Assembly: GCA_017941505.1 (NCBI GenBank)
Contig: JAGAWH010000005.1
Span: 1-17,937, forward strand
DNA length: 17,937 nt
Direction: 5' to 3'
Source: Faecalicoccus sp.
GTDB lineage: Bacteria; Bacillota_I; Bacilli_A; Erysipelotrichales; Erysipelotrichaceae
Part shown: piece after piece, positions 6,649-14,792 of the stretch
Numbering within the stretch: the first letter of the stretch is position 1
Layout: every line of letters begins with the position of its first letter
The notes under the pieces: generated by a model
The model's database searches: none
Told to the model about the DNA's origin: nothing
What the model saw: the letters and a program-made list of their open reading frames with translations, nothing else
Position numbers and translations under genes: made by a program

Positions 6649-7314
6649 TTAAATTAATTTATAGGTATCGGAACCGCAGTTTTGCCAGCATCCTGCCGCA
6701 ATATAGACAAGTGCGCAAAAGTAGATAAAAAGAATAATTGAAGATACCCAGCCTGCCTTTATTCGAAGCGCCAAACGAAACCCCAACAGGCAGTCCGATA
6801 ACACAAATAAGATACCTCCTGTCTTTAGTAATTTCTCAATGGATAATGCCGATATAAACATCATAAATAACACAATCGCATATAGACTTACAGGAATCGC
6901 AACATTTCGAACCCAATAGCTCATCAAAGAGAAGCCAAAGATGATCAAAAGGGCTGCCACCACTAAAAATCCATACAACTTCCATTGCCTTTGCGAAGGT
7001 TTTTGAAGCATCTGAAATGCCATAATAAAGAAAATATGGGCAGCCATAAAGCCTAATACAGCGGGTACAAAATTTAAGTTAATGATAGAATCACTGAAAA
7101 GACATAAGCTTACTCCCGCCAACAAGTATAAAGCCAGTTTGGATTTCGTATCCTTATATGCCATAAAACACAGATGAACCGGCATAAATCCCATCACAAT
7201 CCGTATCATCGTACATATCAACAAGGAGGGCTTTTTGACGATATTGACATAAATTGTGAGTATTATAAACAAAACCAACATGACACCAACGTGTCGATTA
7301 AAGTATTTCTTCAT
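6649..7314 (-). CDS. YhhN-family membrane protein (lysoplasmalogenase-like)
   Basis: Integral membrane protein of 221 residues with about eight hydrophobic segments. It resembles the YhhN/TMEM86 family, some members of which split the vinyl-ether bond of lysoplasmalogens; the best marker is GGILFVLSDCLLGFRLA, close to the family's 'FxxSDxxL' segment, plus the earlier SLCLFSDSIINL repeat of the same type. The ATG at 7314 is chosen over an in-frame GTG at 7326: AGGTG (overlapping the upstream stop codon) is correctly spaced for the ATG, while the GTG has no site. It is co-transcribed with the FAD dehydrogenase and ends before the terminator at 6598-6629. A lipid role is inferred from family only. 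Confidence 0.75.
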   Translation of the reverse strand: MKKYFNRHVGVMLVLFIILTIYVNIVKKPSLLICTMIRIVMGFMPVHLCFMAYKDTKSKLALYLLAGVSLCLFSDSIINLNFVPAVLGFMAAHIFFIMAFQMLQKPSQRQWKLYGFLVVAALLIIFGFSLMSYWVRNVAIPVSLYAIVLFMMFISALSIEKLLKTGGILFVLSDCLLGFRLALRIKAGWVSSIILFIYFCALVYIAAGCWQNCGSDTYKLI

Positions 7315-7326
7315 CTTCCATATCAC

Positions 7327-8691
7327 CTAAATACCATACAGATGTCTTGCGACATAGACACCGCTGGCACTGGCATGAGATAAGGAATGCGTTACCCCGC
7401 TGCAGTCACCGATCACATATAAGCCTTTGTTGACCGTTTCAAGATTTTCATCCACGTCGACCTGCATATTATAGAATTTTACCTCTACTCCATATAACAG
7501 GGTATCATCGCTGGCCGTGGATGGACAGATCTTATCCAGCGCATAGATCATCTCGATAATATCATCCAACTGTCGTTTCGGAATCACCAGCGATAAGTCG
7601 CCCGGAGTAGCCTGTAAGGTCGGTTTCACAAAACCGTTCGCAATGCGGGATGGTGTTGAGCGCTGACCGCGTATTAAGTCGCCAAAGCGCTGTACGATGA
7701 CTCCCCCGCCTAACATATTGGACAGACGGGCAATGGATTCACCATATTGATTGGACGCATTAAACGGTTCGGTAAAGCGATTGGATACTAACAGCGCAAA
7801 GTTGGTATTCTTTGAGAATTTTGACGGATCGTTGTAGCTGTGTCCGTTGGCTGTTACCACTCCGTTGGTATTTTCATTGACCACTACACCATTGGGATTC
7901 ATGCAGAAAGTACGTACTAAATCCTGATATTTTTTCGAGCGGTAAATGATCTTGGATTCATATAAGCTATCGGTCAAATCGCTGAATGTCTCTGCTCTTA
8001 ACTCGACACGAACACCGATATCCACCCGATTGGAACGGGTGCGAATTCCTAAATTACGACAGATGGTTTCCATCCATTTACTTCCCGTCCGGCCGGTCGA
8101 AATCACGCATTTCTTCCCTTTAAAACAATCCTTGGCAGTAAATAAGGCATATCCGCCTTCGATTGGCTCTACCCGCTCGATATCGGTATCAAAGAAGAAA
8201 TCTACCTTCTCTTTTAAATCCGCATACATCTTCTCTAAGATTTCATAGTTGATATCGGTTCCTAAATGTCTTACCTTTGCCTTTAAAAGATGCAGGTTAT
8301 TTTGAAGGCATTTTTTTGCGATTGCGGGATCGGAATTCACATACAGCTTGGCCTGATTACCGCCGTAATGGCAATTGATGGAATCCACATACTCCATGAG
8401 TTCAATGGCCTTTTCATGACCGATATAATCGTATAAATTACCTCCGAATTCATTGGTGATATTGTATTTCCCATCACTGAATGCACCGGCTCCACCAAAG
8501 CCGGACATAATGGAACATACCGGACAATGCACGCAGTTTAAAATCTTCTTCCCGTCAATGGGACAGTGTCTTTTTTCAAGTGCGTGTCCTTTTTCAAATA
8601 TTGCGATAGAGAGATTCGGCTGTAAATTTAAAGCTTCATAAGCCGTAAAAATACCACCCGGACCTGCTCCGATGATGACTAAATCATACAT
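7327..8691 (-). CDS. FAD-dependent dehydrogenase, COG2509-like
   Basis: Flavoprotein of 454 residues with the dinucleotide-binding loop GAGPGG at 8-13, FEKG at 32-35 (end of the second strand) and the C-terminal FAD segment LYVIGDCSGVTHSLSHAS. It matches the uncharacterised COG2509 'FAD-dependent dehydrogenase' type. A cysteine set C43-x9-C53-x2-C56-x2-C59 directly precedes SGFGGAGAFSDGK; this spacing could hold an iron-sulfur cluster or zinc, which is inference. Substrate unknown. The ATG at 8691 follows AAGGAGGAA. It forms an operon with the YhhN-like protein; stop and the next ribosome binding site overlap. A divergent HAD gene begins 74 bp away. Cytosolic. Confidence 0.85.
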   Translation of the reverse strand: MYDLVIIGAGPGGIFTAYEALNLQPNLSIAIFEKGHALEKRHCPIDGKKILNCVHCPVCSIMSGFGGAGAFSDGKYNITNEFGGNLYDYIGHEKAIELMEYVDSINCHYGGNQAKLYVNSDPAIAKKCLQNNLHLLKAKVRHLGTDINYEILEKMYADLKEKVDFFFDTDIERVEPIEGGYALFTAKDCFKGKKCVISTGRTGSKWMETICRNLGIRTRSNRVDIGVRVELRAETFSDLTDSLYESKIIYRSKKYQDLVRTFCMNPNGVVVNENTNGVVTANGHSYNDPSKFSKNTNFALLVSNRFTEPFNASNQYGESIARLSNMLGGGVIVQRFGDLIRGQRSTPSRIANGFVKPTLQATPGDLSLVIPKRQLDDIIEMIYALDKICPSTASDDTLLYGVEVKFYNMQVDVDENLETVNKGLYVIGDCSGVTHSLSHASASGVYVARHLYGI

Positions 8692-8764
8692 AAAGAAATT
8701 CCTCCTTACGCTCTATATCCTATTGTACAACACATATGTTAAAATTAAAAAAAAGGAGAACGAT

Positions 8765-9604
8765 ATGAGTAAAGTAATTTTCTTAGACGTTGATGGTACT
8801 TTGATCAACTACAAGACAGAAACACCTCAATCCGCAAAAATTGCGATTGATAAGGCACGTGCCAATGGACATCATGTCTATATCTGTACAGGCTGTTCCA
8901 AAGCTGAAATTCTTCAAAGAGATCTGCCGGATCTAGATGGAATGATCGGAGCTAACGGAGGTTACGTAGAAGACCATGATGAAGTACTGCTTCATCAAAG
9001 CCTGACTTACGACCAGACAAAACATGTCGTAGACTGGTGCACCGAAAGAAATATGGGATTTATCTTAGAATGTAACTCCGGACGCTATGTAGATCCGATC
9101 TTTATGGAACAGGGACCGGATGCCTTTGTACGCTATAAAGAAGGAAAAGGCGCATCCGATGCCAATGCTGACTTTGAAAGAGAAAGAATCAAGACCCAGT
9201 TCTTTTATGTAGAAGGCGATGACAGATATCGTGATGATGTCAATAAAATCAGCTTTGTCTTACATTCCTACCAGGATCATCTCGATTCTAAAGAAGAGTT
9301 TAAAGATATGATCGCAAATACCTGGGGCGGTAAAGGTGAACTTGCGATTTTCGGTGATTTAGGACCTCAGGGTATCACCAAGAAAAAAGCCATTGAAGTT
9401 CTTCTTAAACATCTGGGAGCGAATGTTGAAGATACGATTTCCTTTGGGGATGCGAAGATCGATTTATCAATGTTTGAATTATGTAACTTCAATGTTGCGA
9501 TGGGAAACGGCGGACCGGAAATTAAGGAAGCTGCTGATTATATCACCGATGATGTTGATGATGACGGTCTATACAATGCCTTTAAATATTTAAAGCTATT
9601 CTAA
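8765..9604 (+). CDS. HAD-superfamily phosphatase, Cof type
   Basis: Magnesium-dependent phosphatase of 279 residues, cytosolic, probably hydrolysing sugar phosphates or related metabolites. Motif I is DVDGTL with nucleophile Asp8 and acid/base Asp10; motif II is Thr42 in CTG; motif III lysine is near 206 (GITKKKAI); motif IV is GDAKIDLSMF with Asp229 and Asp233. The insertion between motifs II and III (about 85-190) is the C2 cap of the Cof/YbiV type. The frame extends upstream to 8672, but the ATG at 8765 has AAAGGAGAACG in front and gives the canonical MSKVIFLDVDGT start. Single-gene transcript with a bidirectional terminator after it. Codon choice is again biased, suggesting good expression. 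Confidence 0.92.
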   Translation: MSKVIFLDVDGTLINYKTETPQSAKIAIDKARANGHHVYICTGCSKAEILQRDLPDLDGMIGANGGYVEDHDEVLLHQSLTYDQTKHVVDWCTERNMGFILECNSGRYVDPIFMEQGPDAFVRYKEGKGASDANADFERERIKTQFFYVEGDDRYRDDVNKISFVLHSYQDHLDSKEEFKDMIANTWGGKGELAIFGDLGPQGITKKKAIEVLLKHLGANVEDTISFGDAKIDLSMFELCNFNVAMGNGGPEIKEAADYITDDVDDDGLYNAFKYLKLF

Positions 9605-9606
9605 GA

Positions 9607-9643
9607 AATAAAACAGCCCGTTTTTTTAACAGGCTGTTTTATT
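9607..9643. terminator. Bidirectional terminator
   Basis: AATAAAACAGCC (9607-9618) pairs with GGCTGTTTTATT (9632-9643). It closes the HAD gene on the plus strand and the flavodoxin operon on the minus strand. Confidence 0.85.
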
Positions 9644-10052
9644 ATGCGATTATTTCTTTGGCAAACTTTGTAGCAGCAGCTAAATCATCTGCATCCGGTT
9701 TGCCTTTATGAAGACCTTTAAATTCTCCCTTACAGTGAAATTCTCTTGGATCCATCGCAATACCGACTTTATCGGCTTCGGCTTTCACTTTTTTATAAGT
9801 GGAATTTAACATCGCAGCAGAGCCGAAATTAACAATCTTTCCGACCAGATTTTTATCCAGAGAAGCTACAAATTTGCGTACTTCCGGATCAATGGTAAAG
9901 GCATAATATGAATTGCCCAGAAACAAAATATCCACCGGTTCACTCACCGGAACATCAATCGGCAAAGCCTCGACTCCGATCGCATTTGCGATGGCTTCGG
10001 CAAGACGCCTGGTGTTGCCGGATTTCGTATAATAACGTACGGCTGTTTTCAT
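9642..10052 (-). CDS. Short flavodoxin-like protein
   Basis: Flavodoxin-fold electron carrier of 136 residues. The FMN phosphate-binding loop is YTKSGNTRRLAEAIA (about 8-22), of the (S/T)xSGNT type, and LGNSYYAFTID (about 45-55) lies where the second FMN loop is expected. The end of the protein (ADDLAAATKFAKEIIA) forms the last helix. It is the final gene of a five-gene operon; its ATG overlaps the stop of the YciI-like gene by one base (TAATG), pointing to coupled translation. Its redox partner is unknown; no obvious reductase is in the operon. The terminator overlaps its stop codon. Confidence 0.88.
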   Translation of the reverse strand: MKTAVRYYTKSGNTRRLAEAIANAIGVEALPIDVPVSEPVDILFLGNSYYAFTIDPEVRKFVASLDKNLVGKIVNFGSAAMLNSTYKKVKAEADKVGIAMDPREFHCKGEFKGLHKGKPDADDLAAATKFAKEIIA

Positions 10053-10348
10053 TATTTACCAACCTTTTCTCCGCCGACAATCACTACATTCATCGGATCG
10101 ACTTCAATTTTCTGCCATACACCGGACTTAATATACGGTTCACTTTCCAGATAGGCATCCAGCTTTGATTTATCATCAACCTCTAAGACTAATACGGAAC
10201 CTTTCATATTGCCGTTTTCATCCAACAGACCGCCGCCGCACAAAATCTTTCCATCGATTGTCTTTAAATTTTCTAAGTGGGCAGCACGAACCTGCATGTG
10301 TTTTTCCAACATATTTTCACCGTCATAGGCTTTAATCACATACTGCAT
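10052..10348 (-). CDS. YciI-like protein
   Basis: Small cytosolic protein of 98 residues resembling the YciI family (dimeric alpha-beta barrel fold): MQYVIKAYDGENML, then a conserved HMQVRAAHLENL helix with a His, GGGLLDENGNMKGSVLVLE, and a C-terminal SEPYIKSGVWQKIEVDP segment. YciI proteins resemble muconolactone isomerase, but their reactions are mostly unknown. The ATG at 10348 lies 2 bp after the lipase stop and follows AAGGAGAATAA. Translation is coupled with the downstream flavodoxin. Confidence 0.85.
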   Translation of the reverse strand: MQYVIKAYDGENMLEKHMQVRAAHLENLKTIDGKILCGGGLLDENGNMKGSVLVLEVDDKSKLDAYLESEPYIKSGVWQKIEVDPMNVVIVGGEKVGK

Positions 10349-10350
10349 AT

Positions 10351-11415
10351 TTATTCTCCTTCCTTAGGAATGATTTCGAGTAATTTTATATATAAATCGA
10401 ACATATCTTTTTTCCGGGTAAGTCCACCCTGCACAGACATATGATCTCCATGCACCGTGTCAAAGACATTCCAGATGCCGGGTTGAATATCATTTTCGTC
10501 CAGCTTTTTTTGCGGATCGGTAAAAGGAGCACGTGCGGAAACCGTATTGACTAAACCATCGTTTTCCAACCATTTCTCATCAATGGTGATACCGCCTCTT
10601 GTCGTACCGGTCCATGCACCCATCAGGTAAGCATGTCTTGTATACAAAGGTTCGATTTCTTTTAAGATGGGTTTATGACATCCATCATTATCCATTCTTG
10701 TGATACTGAAAGGAATCGAAAAATAGTAAATATCCGGATGAATCTTCCACTTTTCATTCCATTTCATCGCCTGGTCAATATGCATATCCCAAGCCGCATA
10801 ATCTCTTTTATCGCGATGATCATCATTTCCCCTGTTGTTTCTTTTCATGATTTTATAGGTAATCTTAGACCACCATGGTACATCGATTGAATCCATATCA
10901 AAGTTTGGATCTTCCGTTAAATCGTAGGCACTGGTGCCATTTAATGGAGAAGCCAGTGTTACCATCGCATGAATCTTATCGGCATGTCCGCCTTTAAAGA
11001 AATCCGAACAGTCTTTTGTCTTCTGTTCTTCCTTATCACCGTGAATCAAAATATCCGCAAACATGCGAATGGTCGCTCCTCCAAAGGAATGCCCGATCAG
11101 TACTAACTTAGTATCCTTATCCCAATTCTCAATCAAAGGACGTCCGGTAAAGTCCGGACCAAAGCGTTTATGATGATAAAATAAGCTATGTGATTTGCCA
11201 TAATCGGTTCTGGTTCCTGTTAATTGGGCATAGAGCTCGCAAGCTCTGTCCCAGGCACTTCCTGCAGGATCTACCGAAGCTGCATAACTGGAATATCCTT
11301 TTTCATTTAAAGCCTTGATATAATCCCCGTTTCGCATACCCCAGTATGGCGTTCTGTTATTTCTTTGGTCATAGCTTCCCCATCCGGATAATCCATGTAC
11401 AAAAATATATTTCAA
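10351..11415 (-). CDS. Family I.5-like zinc lipase/esterase, cytosolic
   Basis: Alpha/beta-hydrolase of 354 residues resembling the large Bacillus/Staphylococcus lipases (family I.5). Marks: VHGLSGWGS oxyanion region, nucleophile Ser110 in GHSFGG, Asp286 in ENDGLVN and His325 in HGDHMSV form the triad. The zinc ligands of that family (Asp, His, His, Asp) fit here as Asp56, His76, His82 and Asp210, with the same 20- and 6-residue spacings. Unlike the secreted relatives there is no signal peptide: the protein starts at the catalytic core. I chose the TTG at 11415 because GAGGT sits 8 bp before it; the frame could also open at a TTG at 11445 with a poor site. It follows the PAS gene by 11 bp. 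Substrate is unknown; an intracellular lipid or ester is inferred. Confidence 0.85.
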   Translation of the reverse strand: MKYIFVHGLSGWGSYDQRNNRTPYWGMRNGDYIKALNEKGYSSYAASVDPAGSAWDRACELYAQLTGTRTDYGKSHSLFYHHKRFGPDFTGRPLIENWDKDTKLVLIGHSFGGATIRMFADILIHGDKEEQKTKDCSDFFKGGHADKIHAMVTLASPLNGTSAYDLTEDPNFDMDSIDVPWWSKITYKIMKRNNRGNDDHRDKRDYAAWDMHIDQAMKWNEKWKIHPDIYYFSIPFSITRMDNDGCHKPILKEIEPLYTRHAYLMGAWTGTTRGGITIDEKWLENDGLVNTVSARAPFTDPQKKLDENDIQPGIWNVFDTVHGDHMSVQGGLTRKKDMFDLYIKLLEIIPKEGE

Positions 11416-11426
11416 CGTAAAATACC

Positions 11427-11810
11427 TCAGACTCTGTTTTTCCAATACTCGCCGATCGGCTTTGAGCTTTCTTCAATTGTCCACGGCACTTCATGGCGTT
11501 CAAAATAACCGATGACTTCCCCGTTTTTATTTCTTACCGGCGTAAAGAATTCTCTTTCTCCGGTCTTACGGTTATATGTTTCAAACATCTCATCTTCACC
11601 GGCATCCGCCCGTCTTAGAAACTCTTCGATTTTCGGTTTGGTGCTTTCGTTGTGACAGTTAAATAACGAATTACCGATGATTACACGCTGACCGTATCTT
11701 CGCTTAGCGGTATCATTCATAAAGCGAACAGTGTGTGTTCTGTCTACAAACACAATTTCATAAGGATAGGCATTAATGATTCCTAATAATACTTCTTCGT
11801 TGATATCCAT
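11427..11810 (-). CDS. Stand-alone PAS-domain protein
   Basis: A 127-residue protein made of little more than one PAS domain: AYPYEIVFVDRTHTVRFMND (about 14-33) forms the first strands and helix, IGNSLFNCHNE (45-55) the second part, and FFTPVRNKNGEVIGYFER (88-105) the final hairpin. The 'IGxxxxxCH' motif is the kind found in the PAS domain that follows DUF438/hemerythrin-like regions. No output domain is attached, so it may sense a small ligand or cofactor and act on a partner. The ATG at 11810 follows AAGGGAG; its frame overlaps nothing but begins 2 bp before the GH31 stop. Partner unknown; the operon suggests the lipase or GH31. Confidence 0.8.
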   Translation of the reverse strand: MDINEEVLLGIINAYPYEIVFVDRTHTVRFMNDTAKRRYGQRVIIGNSLFNCHNESTKPKIEEFLRRADAGEDEMFETYNRKTGEREFFTPVRNKNGEVIGYFERHEVPWTIEESSKPIGEYWKNRV

Positions 11811-11811
11811 A

Positions 11812-14073
11812 TTAACTCCCTTCATGTACATGAATGATCCAGTCTAGGTCCGGATCACTGCAGTTAAGAAGGAGCTCACCATTCTTTTTTCTGGCATGAA
11901 TCTTTACGGAACGATTTGCCTTCTCATCAAAGATTTCACATTCGGCTTCTTCCTTCGGCAAAAACCAATGAAGTTCAGAATGTTTAAGATAATCATAATC
12001 CGGTCTGTTTTCAACCGTTCCGATTGCCATTAAGGTATTCTCTTTGATATAAATCGGAAGATGGAAGTAATCATATGTCTCACTATACCAGGAACATCCT
12101 TCTTTTACTGTATCATCTAATAGATTATACCATTTTCCTTGAGGAAGATAGTAATCTGCTCTTCCCTGTTCATTAAAAATAGGAGCTAATATCATGGAAT
12201 CACCTAACATATACTGCATATCAAGATATCGGCATGCCATATCATCCGGGTAGTTAAAGAACATCGGACGCATAACCGGAATGCCTGTTTGATGTGCCTT
12301 TACGGCATTCATCCAATAATACGGCATCAGACGATTTTTTAAAGAAGAAAACTGTCTTGCCACAGCGCAGGACTGTGCGTCAAAGAGCCATGGCACCCGA
12401 TAGGTATCCGATCCATGAAGACGGCTGTGGGTGGAAAACATACCAAACTGCAGCCATCGTTTATATACATCCGGTGAAGCCGTGCTTTCAAATCCGGAGA
12501 TATCATGCGACCAGAACGCAAACCCGCCAAGCGCAAAGGATAATCCTCCGCGAAGTGTTTCTGCCATAGACGCATAATTGGCGCTGCAGTCTCCTCCCCA
12601 ATGTACCGGGAACTGCTGGCATCCTGCCGTGGCACTTCTGGCAAATAAGACAGCTTCATTTTTTCCTTTTTCTTTTTCTAAGAAAGTAAATACACATTGG
12701 TTGTATAAATAGGTGTAATAATTATGCATAGACATCGGATCACTGCCATCATGATATACCACATCGATGGGAATTCTTTCCCCGAAATCGGTCTTGAAAC
12801 AATCGACTCCGACATCGATCAACTGTTTCAATTTCGATGTATACCATGCACAGGCATCCGGATTGGTAAAATCGACAAGTGTCATACCCGGCTGCCAGTT
12901 ATCAAACTGACGAATACCCCTTCCGTCTTTTCGCATTAGGAAATAACCATTCTTCATTCCTTCTTCAAACATCTTCGTGTTTTGGGCTACATACGGATTG
13001 ATCCAGACACAGATTTTTAATCCCCGGTTATGATATCTTTCCAACATGCCTTTCACATCCGGGAATTGGGCATCATCCCATTCAAAATCACACCAATGAA
13101 GTGCTTTCATCCAGTAACAATCAAAATGGAAGACACGGAAAGGAATTTGGTAGGAATCCATGCCATTGATCATGTCAGTCACTGTTGCTTCATCATACAT
13201 CGGTTTAAAGGATGTCGACAGCCATAAGCCAAAGCTCCATGCCGGAGGTAAAGCCGGCTTACCGGTTAAATCGGTATAAAGCTCTATGATATCTGATGGC
13301 GTTTTACCGTAGAATAAATGATATCTAAGCTGCTCCCCTTCAATAGACATTGATACATAGCCGGTTTTTTCAGAACATACTTCAAAAGATACCGGTCCTG
13401 CATGATCGGCAAAGATACCATAGTGCTCACTGGAAATATAGAATGGGATATTTTTGTAGGCAACTGAAGAGGCGGTTCCGCCATCTTCATTCCACATATC
13501 CACGCTCTGTCCGTTTTTGACAAAGGCCGTAAAGCGCTCTCCAAGACCATAAATCGTCTCGCCTGCCTTAACAGATAATTCGTTTAAGATATAATTATGA
13601 CCTGTTAATTGAAAATAGGATTCATGGGCATCGAGTCTTGCCGGTTGACGATCCACCTGCATATAGCCGATATTTCTAAATTCAGAAGAGGTCAGTTTCT
13701 TTTCATTTCCATAGAAAGTAATTGAAAAATCCTTTCGATTTACAATCACCTTAACATCCCCACTTAGAAGAACAGCCAACTCTTCATTTATAGAAGTTTC
13801 CGGTTTATAATCTCCTGTATTTAAATTCAATCTGGCTTCATGAATGTCATATCCCATAAAATGCGTAATCGTTACGGAAATATCATTTTTCCGATACGAT
13901 TCCATATCAATCACAAGGGTTTGAACATCAATCGTATCCGCACGGGAATGCACTTCTCGTTCGGTTGCGACAATTCTTAGTCCATGTTCTATTGTTTGAA
14001 CATCAAAGGCTTCTACGGCATAAAATGCCTTTACATTTTCTTTTCGAAGCCAATAACCATCTGTAAATTTCAT
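11812..14073 (-). CDS. GH31 alpha-xylosidase-like glycosidase (YicI type)
   Basis: Family 31 glycosidase of 753 residues, close to E. coli YicI length (772), expected to remove alpha-linked xylose (or glucose) from oligosaccharides in the cytosol; no signal peptide. The catalytic core starts after GLGERFTAF (about 177). The nucleophile is Asp429 in KTDFGERIP and the acid/base Asp495 in WGGDC; WCDFEWD and WSHDISGFE are further YicI-like signatures that favour alpha-xylosidase over alpha-glucosidase. The ATG at 14073 is preceded by GTGAGG; an in-frame GTG at 14085 is rejected because it is that binding site. It heads the operon with PAS, lipase, YciI and flavodoxin genes. Its promoter is nested in the upstream terminator. 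Confidence 0.92.
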   Translation of the reverse strand: MKFTDGYWLRKENVKAFYAVEAFDVQTIEHGLRIVATEREVHSRADTIDVQTLVIDMESYRKNDISVTITHFMGYDIHEARLNLNTGDYKPETSINEELAVLLSGDVKVIVNRKDFSITFYGNEKKLTSSEFRNIGYMQVDRQPARLDAHESYFQLTGHNYILNELSVKAGETIYGLGERFTAFVKNGQSVDMWNEDGGTASSVAYKNIPFYISSEHYGIFADHAGPVSFEVCSEKTGYVSMSIEGEQLRYHLFYGKTPSDIIELYTDLTGKPALPPAWSFGLWLSTSFKPMYDEATVTDMINGMDSYQIPFRVFHFDCYWMKALHWCDFEWDDAQFPDVKGMLERYHNRGLKICVWINPYVAQNTKMFEEGMKNGYFLMRKDGRGIRQFDNWQPGMTLVDFTNPDACAWYTSKLKQLIDVGVDCFKTDFGERIPIDVVYHDGSDPMSMHNYYTYLYNQCVFTFLEKEKGKNEAVLFARSATAGCQQFPVHWGGDCSANYASMAETLRGGLSFALGGFAFWSHDISGFESTASPDVYKRWLQFGMFSTHSRLHGSDTYRVPWLFDAQSCAVARQFSSLKNRLMPYYWMNAVKAHQTGIPVMRPMFFNYPDDMACRYLDMQYMLGDSMILAPIFNEQGRADYYLPQGKWYNLLDDTVKEGCSWYSETYDYFHLPIYIKENTLMAIGTVENRPDYDYLKHSELHWFLPKEEAECEIFDEKANRSVKIHARKKNGELLLNCSDPDLDWIIHVHEGS

Positions 14074-14093
14074 AACATACCTCACTTGATTTC

Positions 14094-14123
14094 ATTATAT
14101 AAAAAAGTCCCATAAAGGGACAA
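14094..14123 (-). promoter_or_regulatory. Promoter of the GH31 operon
   Basis: Minus strand: TTGTCC (14118-14123), 18-bp spacer, TATAAT (14094-14099). The -35 overlaps the terminator arm of the preceding gene. Confidence 0.6.
14107..14121 (-). terminator. Terminator of the CDF/dipeptidase operon
   Basis: GTCCC and GGGAC pair around ATAAA and are followed by six T residues on the minus strand, 2 bp after the dipeptidase stop codon. Confidence 0.65.
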
Positions 14124-14780
14124 TTAACGTTTCAGATATTGGGATGATACCGGAAATTCAAAATAGGTATCCGGATACGGTTCATCCTTTAAGGTGAAAT
14201 GCCACCATTCACATTCATAAGGGACAAAACCGTTTCGCACCATCGCCTTCTGCAGTAACATGCGGTTTTCATACTGCTCTTTTGTGATACCTTGATAATC
14301 CGGATGGGAAAGCTCTCCGAAATAATCAAACGGACCACCCATATCGACCTCTTTACCGGTTTTCATATCAAATAAAGTCAAATCAACCGTACTGCCTCGG
14401 CTGTGGGAAGATTTTGTGGCGATATATCCTTTTTCAAATAAATCGGTTTTATCCAGATCCGGATAGAAAAATGGCTTCATGCGAAGATCGGTATCTTCTA
14501 ATCCCCACATTGTAAAATGTTTAACGGCCATGGCCGGACGATAGGCATCAAAGATTTTGAGCCTGTATCCCCACACATTCATTTCGTTGGCCACACCAAG
14601 TAATGCTCTGGCAGCCTCTTTTGTGAGAAGGGCAATTGGCTCTTCGTATCCGTTGATGCGATCTCCGATAAAGTTATATGTGGAATAATAACGAATTTCC
14701 TGAATAATACTTGGAATATAGTCCGCTAATACCACAAATCCGGAAGGATCGGTTGTTTCTGAATCACGATATACATGCAT
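14124..14780 (-). CDS. D-Ala-D-Ala dipeptidase, VanX/DdpX type
   Basis: Zinc peptidase of 218 residues of the VanX (M15D) family, splitting D-alanyl-D-alanine in the cytosol. Expected ligands are His126 and Asp133 in SSHSRGSTVDL and His194 in EWWH, with catalytic Glu191 and substrate-binding Arg81 in DAYRP. The spacings 45 (Arg-His), 7 (His-Asp) and 3 (Glu-His) are the same as in Enterococcus VanX (R71, H116, D123, E181, H184). No signal peptide. Without vanH/vanA nearby it is not evidence of glycopeptide resistance; recycling of peptidoglycan dipeptides, as for DdpX, is more likely. The ATG at 14780 follows TAGGAG, which overlaps the stop of the CDF gene, so the two are co-transcribed. Confidence 0.9.
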   Translation of the reverse strand: MHVYRDSETTDPSGFVVLADYIPSIIQEIRYYSTYNFIGDRINGYEEPIALLTKEAARALLGVANEMNVWGYRLKIFDAYRPAMAVKHFTMWGLEDTDLRMKPFFYPDLDKTDLFEKGYIATKSSHSRGSTVDLTLFDMKTGKEVDMGGPFDYFGELSHPDYQGITKEQYENRMLLQKAMVRNGFVPYECEWWHFTLKDEPYPDTYFEFPVSSQYLKR

Positions 14781-14792
14781 AATTTAAATCTC

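Noticed and set aside
8692..8764. A clear promoter for the HAD gene in the divergent gap
   Set aside because: A TTGTAC / TAAAAA pair is spaced 17 bp apart, but the -10 would place the start inside the ribosome binding site; no better pair was found.
12339..12659. Minus-strand frame inside the GH31 gene
   Set aside because: It is a shifted frame of the alpha-xylosidase reading; the GH31 motifs are continuous in the correct frame.
14124..14780. VanX-type gene as a vancomycin resistance cluster
   Set aside because: There is no vanH, vanA or two-component system in the window; stand-alone dipeptidases of this type are common.
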